NCBI GenBank assembly: GCA_030591745.1
Contig: JAUVAM010000080.1
Coordinates: 1-9,284, forward strand
DNA length: 9,284 nucleotides
Origin: Deltaproteobacteria bacterium
GTDB taxonomy: Bacteria; Myxococcota; B64-G9
Direction of reading: 5' to 3'
The stretch's first letter is position 1. The number at the start of each line of letters is the position of its first letter. This document shows, piece by piece, positions 1-7,400 of this stretch. Under the pieces are notes generated by a model. The model was not told the origin of the DNA. It made no database searches and saw nothing but the letters and a program-made list of their open reading frames with translations. The position numbers and the translations under genes are program-made.

Positions 1-471
1 GCCGGATTCGGCGGCCGCTTTGGCGCCGGAGACATGGTCCAGCAGCCAGCGCAGCTTGGTCCCGGAGAAGTACGGATCCAGCACCAAGCCTGTACGCCGG
101 CGGAACAGGGCCTCGTGCCCTGCGTCTTTTAGCTCTTGGCAAAAGGGAGCGGTTCGTCTGCATTGCCAAACGATGGCATTGTGAACTGGCTTTCCTGTTT
201 TTCGATCCCAGAGTCCGGTGGTCTCCCGTTGGTTGGTGATGCCGATTGCCGTCACGGCTTGACCATCCACGCCCGCCTGCCGCAGGGCTTTGGGGATGCT
301 TTGTGTGACCGAATCCCAGATTTCGTTCAGGTCGTGTTCCACCATGCCGGGTTTGGGGAAAATCTGTCGAAACTCTGTGGTGACCTTGGCCTTCATCTGG
401 CAGTTGCTGTCGAACAAGGCCACGGTGGTGCCTGTGGTGCCCTGATCGATGGACAGAATCAAATCGGACAT
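1..471 (-). CDS. glpK: Glycerol kinase, N-terminal 157 residues (cut by window edge)
   Basis: This is the N-terminal third of an FGGY-family sugar kinase. Glycerol kinase phosphorylates glycerol to sn-glycerol 3-phosphate in the cytoplasm using ATP. The ATP-binding loop IDQGTTGTTVALFD lies at residues 8-21. The glycerol-site motif NQRETTGLWD (about 80-89) supplies the Arg-Glu pair (R82, E83), followed by AIVWQCRRT with W102 and LDPYFSGTKLRW with Y134. These match the glycerol-contacting Arg, Glu, Trp and Tyr known in GlpK and separate it from xylulo- and gluconokinases. The ATG at 471 is the natural family start and has an AAGGAG 8 bases upstream that overlaps the stop codon of the preceding response-regulator gene, so the two are probably translationally coupled. 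The frame is open to the left edge; the C-terminal two thirds, with the catalytic Asp and the rest of the ATP site, lies outside. Glycerol kinase is usually next to glpF or glpD; here it is last in a cell-envelope operon, which is unusual. Confidence 0.93.
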   Translation of the reverse strand, partial: MSDLILSIDQGTTGTTVALFDSNCQMKAKVTTEFRQIFPKPGMVEHDLNEIWDSVTQSIPKALRQAGVDGQAVTAIGITNQRETTGLWDRKTGKPVHNAIVWQCRRTAPFCQELKDAGHEALFRRRTGLVLDPYFSGTKLRWLLDHVSGAKAAAESG

Positions 472-479
472 GCCGACGA

Positions 480-485
480 CTCCTT
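480..485 (-). promoter_or_regulatory. Ribosome binding site of glpK overlapping the upstream stop codon
   Basis: The minus strand reads TAAGGAG: the TAA stop of the response-regulator gene (484-486) forms the first bases of a full AAGGAG Shine-Dalgarno sequence. The spacer to the glpK ATG is 8 bases. This geometry suggests termination-reinitiation coupling between the two genes, and thus a shared transcript. The sequence match is seen directly; the coupling is inferred. Confidence 0.8.
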
Positions 486-1137
486 AGGGTTCTAACGTTT
501 TCAAAAAAGTTTTCAATTTGTTGGCTTGTTGCTCAAACATGTCGACAAGACGTGACCAGGCCGGTGCGGAGGGTATGGTCTCCCGCTTGTCCAGAAAGCT
601 TTCCAGTAGACTTATCGTCCCCAAGACGACCTCGGTGGCGGCTTTGTCCTGGCTCGATTCATGCTGTGAGGGCGTCGCCGGGAGGCCTTTTGGCAGGCGG
701 CTCAGGCGTTCTTTCAGCAGGATGGTTTCTTGGCGCAGGTGGTTGACCTCAAGGGCCGATTTGATTCGATCCAGCACCACCTCCATGTCCGAGAAGGGTT
801 TGGTGAGATAGGAAAAGGCACCCATTTCCATGGCCCGGACGGCGGAGTCCAGCGAGGCATAGCCTGTGATCATGATGAATTCGGTGTTGGGGTGGCGTTG
901 TTTTTGGGTGGCTATCAGGTCCAGGCCCGAAAGGTCGGGCAGGTTCTTGTCCACAAGCACCAATGGCGGCTGGTGTTTGTCCAGCAATTCGACACCTTGT
1001 CGGCCCGTGTCGGCAAGAAGAACAGGGAAGCCTTCATCGGTGAGCAAGCTATCAAACAGTAAGCGAACCACTTCCTCGTCGTCGATGACCAAAATTGTAG
1101 GAAGTTCGCCCGGCACGCAGCCTCCGCAGGGTGTCAT
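484..1137 (-). CDS. Stand-alone response regulator: receiver domain plus helical tail
   Basis: This 217-residue protein carries a CheY/NtrC-type receiver domain at about residues 13-130. All phosphorylation residues are present: acidic pair D19/D20 (LVIDDEE), phospho-acceptor D63 in LVDKNLPDLSG, switch T91 in MITGYAS, aromatic Y110 and K113 in LTKPF. The closest family look is the receiver of NtrC-like regulators, but no AAA+ or helix-turn-helix domain follows. Residues 130-217 are predicted helix, first coiled-coil-like, then a Ser/Pro-rich linker, then a second helical stretch. It probably acts by protein contact rather than by binding DNA. The ATG at 1137 has GAGG at 1145-1148 with a 7-base spacer. 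An in-frame GTG at 1116 also has GGAGG upstream but only 4 bases away; using it would remove the N-terminal CGGC motif (C4, C7). The gene lies 47 bases after the lipoprotein gene and 12 bases before glpK on the same strand. No histidine kinase partner is in the window. Confidence 0.88.
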   Translation of the reverse strand: MTPCGGCVPGELPTILVIDDEEVVRLLFDSLLTDEGFPVLLADTGRQGVELLDKHQPPLVLVDKNLPDLSGLDLIATQKQRHPNTEFIMITGYASLDSAVRAMEMGAFSYLTKPFSDMEVVLDRIKSALEVNHLRQETILLKERLSRLPKGLPATPSQHESSQDKAATEVVLGTISLLESFLDKRETIPSAPAWSRLVDMFEQQANKLKTFLKTLEP

Positions 1138-1184
1138 TGAATTGCCTCATGAAACCACAGGCGGGCACCCGGATCAAGCTGAAG

Positions 1185-2294
1185 TCAGGGTTCGATAACC
1201 GTAAGCAGAATGGGATCCGCAAGAGGGGCCTGACGCAAGATACCAGAGATGTCCTCGACGCCTTCGACCCGGATTTGTAATTGGGCTTGACCAGGGCTTC
1301 GTGCCGTGCCGACTACTCGCAAGATGCGACGCCCTCCGGCCAGCAGGTCCACCGGCTCGGGCAATTCGAGCCAGTCCAGTTGGGCCTGCCCAGCGGTCTG
1401 CTCCAGCAGAAGGCTTACCTGCGACAGGCCGACACCGCCTGTGTTCTCAAGGGTGACCTCCAGCTCCAGGGCTTGATCTACGGTTGCTGGATTGGGTGAG
1501 AGACTTGGGGTGGTCCGCAGGGATGCCGCCTCGAGGATGGCCAAGTCCACTTTCAAGACGGGGTTTTGACCCAAGATGATACCTACCGGGTTTTGGGCGA
1601 TCGCCTGCAGGCTGAGCAAGGTGCGACCGGGTTCTTGGGCTTCGAGCGCAATGTCCACTTGTTGCTGGGCACCCGGGATGAGGGTGGCAGTTTGGAAGGC
1701 ACCAGGCAAATCCACCAAACCAAGTCCCTCCTGGCTCCAATCCAGGCGGAGCAACTCCAGGGTGGTGTTGCCCTGGTTGTGGAGGTCCAAGTGAAGTACG
1801 GCCTGGTCGCCTACAGGGAAGACGGCTTTTTGTAGGCTGTAGCCCGCGACCAGGGGTGATCGGAGCTCGAAAGCATCTTCGAGGACGAGGATTCCGCTGG
1901 AGGGCAACTCCAGGCGTAGCGAATATCGCCCTGGACTGAGGTTGGTGGGCAGGCTGGCGGAAAGCGCGGATTGTGCACCATCGGGGGGGCGGATCTGGAT
2001 GATTTCTTCAAGTTCGTGGTTGCCGAGCCATGCGCGGATTTCCTGGCCTTTGGGGGGGGCGTCATCGCCCAAATCCGCTTGAAAGGTTGGGGCCAAGTGG
2101 GTGCCCAGCAGCAGCAGGTCCGTGGCTTCTCCAGCCCAGGCCCAATCTGGGCACGAGCCGTCCTCGTCGCTGCGACAGACTTGGTGCAGTTGGGCTGGCT
2201 CAAGCGCTTGTTCTACACAGGCCACGAGGCCGGTCAGCAGCAAAGCGCTCGCCAGGAATGGAAGCGGGAACGATGTGGCGCGTAGGTTGTTCAT
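1185..2294 (-). CDS. Lipoprotein with IPT/TIG-like and two CARDB-like Ig modules
   Basis: This is a 369-residue exported lipoprotein of unknown specific function. The N-terminus is a lipoprotein signal peptide: basic start, hydrophobic core LPFLASALLLTGLVAC, lipobox LVAC with the lipidated Cys at C26. The residue after it is Val, not Asp, so outer-membrane sorting is expected by the usual rule. The mature part starts with a short segment carrying C40 and C48, a possible disulfide. Residues about 55-147 resemble an IPT/TIG module, with the typical ending LSPGRYSLRLELP and then EDAFEL. Residues about 150-255 and 258-368 look like two CARDB-type Ig modules, with HNQGNTTL and ENTGGVGLSQVSL as their core turns. 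Such modules usually mediate protein or carbohydrate contacts on the cell surface. The ATG at 2294 has GAGAGG at 2303-2308, spacer 8. The gene follows the barrel protein by 20 bases and is probably cotranscribed and functionally linked with it. Two long C-runs lie in the coding strand. Confidence 0.8.
   Translation of the reverse strand: MNNLRATSFPLPFLASALLLTGLVACVEQALEPAQLHQVCRSDEDGSCPDWAWAGEATDLLLLGTHLAPTFQADLGDDAPPKGQEIRAWLGNHELEEIIQIRPPDGAQSALSASLPTNLSPGRYSLRLELPSSGILVLEDAFELRSPLVAGYSLQKAVFPVGDQAVLHLDLHNQGNTTLELLRLDWSQEGLGLVDLPGAFQTATLIPGAQQQVDIALEAQEPGRTLLSLQAIAQNPVGIILGQNPVLKVDLAILEAASLRTTPSLSPNPATVDQALELEVTLENTGGVGLSQVSLLLEQTAGQAQLDWLELPEPVDLLAGGRRILRVVGTARSPGQAQLQIRVEGVEDISGILRQAPLADPILLTVIEP
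1983..2059 (-). repeat. Two poly-C tracts (C7 and C8) inside the lipoprotein gene
   Basis: The plus strand has seven G at 1983-1989 and eight G at 2052-2059, read as C-runs in the lipoprotein coding strand (in the RPPDG and DDAPPKG regions, about residues 80-106). Both are in frame here. Runs of this length are prone to slipped-strand errors, which would truncate the protein within its IPT/TIG-like module. Whether they are contingency tracts or just proline codons written with CCC cannot be told from one sequence. Confidence 0.5.
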
Positions 2295-2314
2295 GGATTT
2301 CGCCTCTCGTTCTC

Positions 2315-4345
2315 TCAGAAGAAAAGGTGGTAGCCGAACAGAATGTCCAGCCCGCCCACGTTGCCTTTGATGGTGGAGCCCGAGGTCGCTTCGGCGGCAC
2401 GAGGTGCCTCGTCGCGGAGAAAAGCGTAAAGGTATCGGGCATGCAGGAATATGGCCCCGGGGCCCCAGCGCGCCTCAACCCCGAGGAGCCCTAAGGCACC
2501 CAGGAGGACGTCGTGGTTGCGCTCGACGGCGCCATCGGTGCTTCGCAAAGACCACTGGATGAATTCGGCGCCACCGCCCAGGCCGATTACGGCGGTGACC
2601 GGATGGCGCGGCCAGGGCTTGTAAAGCAGGGATAAGTGCAGCGGGACGTTCTCGAGGGTTGTGGTCAAATCCGCGGCGAGGGGGTCATTGCTCAGAGCCT
2701 GTGAGGTCTCTCCAAAGCGGTAGCCGGTTTCGAGGTCCAGATAAAGGTAGCCGCCCAGGTAGGGCAGTTGCCAGGCCAAATCCAATGTAATGCCGCCGGA
2801 ATGCAGGCGACCGAAGTTGGTCAGAAAAGCCGCCGACGGCCCAAGGCTGAACATGGGTGCTGGCGGGCGAGGCGGCACAACGCCTTGCAGGGGGATGAAC
2901 AGGTTTTGGCGTATCGGCTGCTTGCCAATACCCGCTGCCACTTCAATGCGTACGCGGGTGTCTTCCTCCCCACGTGGGGCGGTGTAGGTCAAATGGTAGC
3001 GACCCTGGCCATCTTCGCTGACGGGGTCCAATCCGCCCAAGGGGGCGCTGGCCTTGACTACGACACCCTCCAGGGGGTTGTCGTGTTTGTCCAGAACCCT
3101 GATTTCGATGAGGCTGTGCGACACGCCATCCTGGGGCAGGCTGTTTTTGTCCGCCTGGATGATTAATTTGGCTGGGACCGGCGGCATCAGGTCAAGGATG
3201 GCTTGGGCGGTCAAGGAGGTGCCGTCCGCTTTGGCCAGACTGGCGATGCAACCCGCGGAGCCACGTTGGTGCAGCGGGGCTGTGAAATCCGCCTCGTATT
3301 GACCGTCTCCCCGATCCCGGATTGGGCTTGTGAAACCCTTGGCGCATTGAATGGTGATGGGGTGGCCGGGCAGGGGGTTGCCCGCTCGGTCCTCCAGCCG
3401 GAGTGCAAAACGGGCCGCGCTCTTTCCGTCGGCCACCAGTTTTTTGGGACTGGCGTTCAGGCTCAGTTTGTTCGGCTGACCGGTGCCTAGCTTGAAGGTG
3501 AAGGACCGTTGATTCAGCTTCGGTTTTTCCTTGTCAGCCAAGCGAAGCTGTATTTGTTTTCTTCTGAGTCCTTTTGGTGCCGTGAAACGGATTGTGACAA
3601 TGCCTGGCGCGATGCGTTTGGCGGGATCCACCTGACCTGACTTCATGCTGGCTACGAATTTTCGCGTTTCATCCGCCAGTCCATTTGCCTTGATGGCCAC
3701 CAGGTAAATCTCTGTTCCGTCTTGTCCGTCGGCGGCCAGTTGGGCACGTTCGGCGAAACCCACCAAAGAGGGGCTTTTCGGAATGGGGATTTTGACTTTG
3801 CGTAGAGAGCGGTTGCCGAATTCATCCAGGGCCATCGCTGTGGCTTCAAACTCCCCCGGGGCGACCTGGACGGGGATCTTGACCCGGCCCCTGTTATCGG
3901 TTCGCGCGGGACCATAGCTTCGCCCGCCCAGTTTCAAGGTGACCTGAACCCGGGGTTTGTCCGTGTTGATCGGTAAGTTCACCTCGGAGAGGAGTCGGAT
4001 CGTACACCAGGCTGGCGGAGTTCCAGGCACTTTGGCCGCCACCAGGATGGCCTGCGGATGACGTTGTCTGGGTAGTTTGAGGGTGGATGCGTAGCGCCCC
4101 TCTCCCTCATCCTTTACCTGGCCCAACTTGCCGCGGGATGCGTCTATTTTTACGGGCAGGCCTGATACGCCCTGCCCCTGCCCGTCTTGGACCGTGATGA
4201 GCAATTGGATGATTTTGCCCGGATGGGCCAAGAGGCGATCCGGACTGGCTTTTACCGTGACTTGCCAGCCACCGCTTGGACCTGCCGCCCTGGCCTGCAT
4301 GCCGGACAACAGGAGACTTGTGATGATAAGAAACCCGATTCTCAT
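2315..4345 (-). CDS. Surface protein: Ig-like (invasin-type) repeats plus C-terminal outer-membrane beta-barrel
   Basis: The protein has 676 residues from the chosen ATG. A Sec signal peptide (MRIGFLIITSLLLSGMQARA) has likely cleavage near residue 20-21. Five Ig-like modules follow, at about 27-110, 120-187, 190-287, 291-385 and 392-487. Modules 1, 4 and 5 share a motif of the type DEGEGRY / DRGDGQYEADFTAP / EDGQGRYHLTYTAP and the LEDRAGNPLPGHPI / LDKHDNPLEGVVV strand pair typical of Big_1 invasin/intimin domains. Module 4 has two Cys (334 and 366) that could bond. A Pro-rich linker (PPRPPAP) leads to residues 496-676, where eight amphipathic stretches of 10-15 residues alternate with turns and the chain ends in GYHLFF. 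A terminal Phe after alternating aromatics is the BAM recognition signal of outer-membrane barrels. Eight strands suggest an OmpA/OmpX-sized barrel. Likely role: anchored adhesin or structural surface protein (inferred). First gene of the minus-strand operon. A GTG at 4351 would add two residues but coincides with the Shine-Dalgarno. Confidence 0.85.
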   Translation of the reverse strand: MRIGFLIITSLLLSGMQARAAGPSGGWQVTVKASPDRLLAHPGKIIQLLITVQDGQGQGVSGLPVKIDASRGKLGQVKDEGEGRYASTLKLPRQRHPQAILVAAKVPGTPPAWCTIRLLSEVNLPINTDKPRVQVTLKLGGRSYGPARTDNRGRVKIPVQVAPGEFEATAMALDEFGNRSLRKVKIPIPKSPSLVGFAERAQLAADGQDGTEIYLVAIKANGLADETRKFVASMKSGQVDPAKRIAPGIVTIRFTAPKGLRRKQIQLRLADKEKPKLNQRSFTFKLGTGQPNKLSLNASPKKLVADGKSAARFALRLEDRAGNPLPGHPITIQCAKGFTSPIRDRGDGQYEADFTAPLHQRGSAGCIASLAKADGTSLTAQAILDLMPPVPAKLIIQADKNSLPQDGVSHSLIEIRVLDKHDNPLEGVVVKASAPLGGLDPVSEDGQGRYHLTYTAPRGEEDTRVRIEVAAGIGKQPIRQNLFIPLQGVVPPRPPAPMFSLGPSAAFLTNFGRLHSGGITLDLAWQLPYLGGYLYLDLETGYRFGETSQALSNDPLAADLTTTLENVPLHLSLLYKPWPRHPVTAVIGLGGGAEFIQWSLRSTDGAVERNHDVLLGALGLLGVEARWGPGAIFLHARYLYAFLRDEAPRAAEATSGSTIKGNVGGLDILFGYHLFF

Positions 4346-4350
4346 CCACA

Positions 4351-4356
4351 CCTCTT
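4351..4356 (-). promoter_or_regulatory. Ribosome binding site that fixes the start of the Ig/barrel protein
   Basis: The minus strand reads AAGAGG, then 5 bases, then ATG at 4345. The longest open frame would begin at GTG 4351, but that codon uses the last G of the AAGAGG itself, so it cannot be served by this site. The ATG at 4345 is therefore preferred. About 7 bases further upstream is a short GC-only hairpin (CGCC at 4363-4366, GGCG at 4371-4374, loop of 4), which could modestly affect translation. Confidence 0.7.
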
Positions 4357-4397
4357 ATGTTGCGCCTCAAGGCGGTGAAATAGTAGAGCTCTCACAC

Positions 4398-4425
4398 ATT
4401 AGTGGCTTAGCTTGACCCGGGTCAA
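4398..4425 (-). promoter_or_regulatory. Possible promoter of the minus-strand operon
   Basis: On the minus strand TTGACC (4425-4420) matches five of six bases of a sigma-70 -35 box. With a 16-base spacer the hexamer at 4403-4398 reads ACTAAT (four of six); an 18-base spacer gives TAATGT (three of six). The predicted transcript would start near 4391, leaving a leader of about 45 bases before the ATG at 4345. The -35 lies inside the 16-bp palindrome. The -10 match is weak, so this is tentative. Confidence 0.35.
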
Positions 4426-4426
4426 G
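4411..4426. promoter_or_regulatory. Perfect 16-bp palindrome, candidate shared operator
   Basis: CTTGACCCGGGTCAAG is identical to its reverse complement. The symmetry goes on for two more base pairs on each side after one mismatch (TA...TA at 4408-4409 and 4428-4429). It lies in the 148-base region between the two divergent genes. The half-site is TTGAC-N4-GTCAA, which in spacing resembles CRP/FNR-family boxes (FNR consensus TTGAT-N4-ATCAA) but with C/G in place of T/A. A further GTCAA at 4430-4434 continues the 9-base period of the half-sites (starts 4412, 4421, 4430). No DNA-binding regulator is encoded in the window. Confidence 0.65.
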
Positions 4427-4440
4427 TTAGTCAATATCTT
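4412..4440 (+). promoter_or_regulatory. Likely sigma-70-type promoter of the kinase gene
   Basis: TTGACC at 4412-4417 (five of six) is followed by a 17-base spacer and TATCTT at 4435-4440 (four of six). The transcript would start near 4447, giving a leader of about 47 bases before the ATG at 4494. The -35 box is the left arm of the palindrome, and the third GTCAA half-site abuts the -10, so a bound regulator would be expected to compete with RNA polymerase. Confidence 0.5.
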
Positions 4441-4446
4441 CCCAGC

Positions 4447-4472
4447 GTGCCATCTGGTGCCAAGCGACTTGG
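4447..4472 (+). repeat. Direct repeats and short hairpin in the kinase leader
   Basis: GTGCCA occurs at 4447-4452 and again at 4457-4462, exactly 10 bases (one helical turn) apart. The second copy runs into an inverted repeat CCAAG (4460-4464), CGA, CTTGG (4468-4472). Both elements lie between the predicted transcription start and the Shine-Dalgarno AGGA at 4481-4484. They could be a regulator site or a weak leader hairpin. The repeats are seen directly; function is unknown. Confidence 0.4.
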
Positions 4473-4493
4473 TTTGTTTCAGGAATTTCCATT

Positions 4494-7400
4494 ATGAGTG
4501 ACGACAAAAAAACACCTGCTGGTTTTGGTGAGGAATCAGAGGGGCTGTTGTCTTTTGGCGGCTCGGTGGGGACGGAAACTGGAAGTGAAAAATCGCAGGA
4601 AGATCAAGAGAATGTTTGGCAAGTAACCCATGAGCACAAGGGGCGATATCAGGTCAAGGTTGGTGAAGAAAAGACCGAGTTGGGTCGGGGAGGTATCGGG
4701 CGTGTGTTGCTCGCGGTGGACGAGCACATTGGCCGCGAAGTGGCCATCAAAGAACTTCTGCCGGCCAAAGACAATCAAGCAGGTCTCGATTCGTCGTCGG
4801 GCAAGCTTTCTGCCGGGATGGCTCGATTTCTTCGTGAAGCCCGCGTAACAGGACAGCTCGAGCACCCCAACATTGTGCCGGTTTATGAACTTGGTCAAAA
4901 AGCGGATGGAACGCTGTACTACACAATGAAAGTCGTCCGGGGCAATACGCTGAGAGACGAACTGAAGAAGGCAAAAACCTTAGCCGATCGCATGAAGCTT
5001 CTGGGTCACTTCACAAACCTCTGCCAGGCCATCGCCTATGCGCATTCGCGTGGAGTCGTGCATCGGGACATCAAGCCCTCAAACGTCATGGTGGGAGAGT
5101 TTGGAGAAACCGTGGTCTTGGATTGGGGCCTGGCCAAGGTGCGAGGCAAGGAAGACATCCGGGGCAAGGAAATAGCAAGGGAAGTAAAAGAGATCATGGA
5201 TGCGGACATGGGGCGCACCATTGTCGGGGATGTCATAGGGACGCCCAAGTACATGAGTCCCGAGCAGGCCGAAGGACTGATGGACAAGATCGATGAGCGT
5301 TCCGACGTTTGGGCTTTGGGGGCGGTTTTGTACGAAATTCTTACAGGCCGAGCGCCTTTCGTGGGGTCTCCCTTCGAGGTGCTTGGTCGCGTGATGAGTC
5401 ATCCGGTCGCGCCCGTGTTCGAGTTCTGCGCAGAGGCACCCGGGGAGTTGGCGTCGGTGGCTGCGAAGGCGCTGTGCAAGGACAAAGGCGGCAGGTATGC
5501 CGACGGCAGCGGCGTCGCAAGGGACATGGAGGCCTTTCAGGCCGGGCGGCGGGTTGGTGCCCATGCGTACGGGGGCATGGACCTGCTCAGGCGATTCGCG
5601 GATCGCTACCGGGCGGCGCTCGCGGTCGGTGGGGCCAGTTTGTTGTTGCTCTTGGTCTTATCTGTCGTCATGTTTTTAAGGGTAGCTGAGCAACGAGACA
5701 AGGCTTTGACTTCGGAGAGACAAGCTGCCGAGGAACGAGACCAAGCCGAGCTACATCTTGCTTCAGCACTTGTCGCGGGAGCGGAGGCCGACAGGGTCCA
5801 GGGTGACTTGATCGAGGCTCGGGCCAAGGCACGCAGGGCCCTCGAGTTGGGTGACTCCACCTCTGCCCGCGCGCTATGGAATCGCCTGCAGGGTGAGCCC
5901 CTCTTGGCTTCGATTCCCTTGCCCGCGTTGGGTAACGCCATCGCGATTCGCGCAGACGGAGAGCGAATCGCGGTCGCGGGGATAGATGGTGCGGTTCGAA
6001 TTGTTTCGATCCCGACCCTTCAGGTGGAAAAGACCTTTTCGACAGGCAGCTCTATTGTCTGGGATGTGTGTTACTCCCCCTCGGGTGCGTTTGCCGCAGT
6101 GGCTTCAGACGGTTCTTTGCTCTTGTGGGAGTCGGAAGAAAAGGCTCCGACGATTTTGGCTGCCCATGCCAAAGCGGCAAGGCAGATTTCCTGCTCTCCT
6201 GACGGAAAACTGATCGCCTCGGGGGGGGATGACGGGGCCGTGCGACTCTGGTCGATTGCTGACAGGGTCATGGTTTCCCAGTTGCGCCAAGGCGGACCAG
6301 GCGTTAGCGATTTGGCTTTCGCCCCCGATTCGAAAACCATCGCCATCGCCGCAGCAGACAATGTGATCTACCTCCATGATGTCGACACCAGGAAAATGAG
6401 GATGAAACTCAAGGGCCACAGCGAGCAAATCAAGCAGGTGCTCTTTTCGCATGAGGGGGATCATGTTTTTTCTGCCGGCATGGATGCGACGGTCAGGCTT
6501 TGGGACACCTCTTCAGGCGAACAAATAAAAAAACGGACGCTTCTTGATGGGTGGATTTCTTCGCTGGCCTTGGCTCCCGACGGCGGTCGCCTGATTGCAT
6601 CGAACGGGAAACAGGCGACGATGCTCGATGCGAAAATGCTGTCCGAATTGGGTGCGTTTAAGCATGAGTCCTGGGTTGTGGCCTTGCTCTTCACGCCAGA
6701 TGGCCTGCACAATGTTTCATTGAGTTTTCAGGGCGTCCTCCGGCTTATCGACATGGCCAAGGCCGGGGCAAGAGAATCCTTGACCTATGCTCACGCCGGG
6801 CCTGTCTGGTCTGTTGGTTTTCATCCAGGAGGTCAACAGCTTGCATCCGTGGGCTTGGATGAAACCCTGCGCATTTGGGACCTCTCCACTGGGGCACCTG
6901 GGGTTCAGGTTAAACCGGGCATTTCACAATTGTGGGGTCTCGCCTATCATCCCTCGGGAGATTCTTTGGCGCTTGCCGGCAACGTGGTTGAGCTTCGCGA
7001 CGCGCGTTCGCTGAGGCTTCTCAATACTTATGGCGGTTCCGGACTTGGTGTCGTCAACATCGACGTGAGCCCGGACGGCAGGCTGTTGGCTGCACCCTCC
7101 GAGGATCGCTCCGTTCGGGTATGGGAGATCAGCACGGGTCGAATCGTTCATGTGCTCAAGGGCCATCGCAGCATGGTCGCCCAGGTACGATTCAGTCCCA
7201 GTGGAAAGCAGCTGGGGAGTGGATCGCATGATGGCACGCTCAGATTGTGGGACGTGAAGACCGGGGGGCTCATCAGAGAATATGCAGGCCACGAAGGCGC
7301 AGCTTATGGGCCTGACTTCAGCCCGGATGGCACACAGCTTTTATCGGCCGGGGCGGACGCAACGGTCAGACTGTGGGACCTTGAAAGCGCCGAATCTCGA

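Noticed and set aside
136..495. Plus-strand open frame opposite glycerol kinase
   Set aside because: The minus strand encodes conserved glycerol kinase motifs throughout, so this is a shadow frame.
2030..2494. Plus-strand open frame across the lipoprotein / barrel-protein junction
   Set aside because: It runs antisense through the signal peptide of the lipoprotein and the barrel end of the Ig/barrel protein, both with clear features and ribosome sites. The translation is Gly/Arg/Pro-rich low complexity.
4345..4351. GTG at 4351 as the start of the Ig/barrel protein
   Set aside because: The GTG overlaps the only Shine-Dalgarno (AAGAGG), while ATG 4345 sits 5 bases after it and gives a cleaner signal peptide.
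4385..4392. 8-bp palindrome AGAGCTCT in the leader of the minus-strand operon
   Set aside because: A palindrome this short is expected by chance in a few kilobases, and nothing ties it to the promoter geometry.
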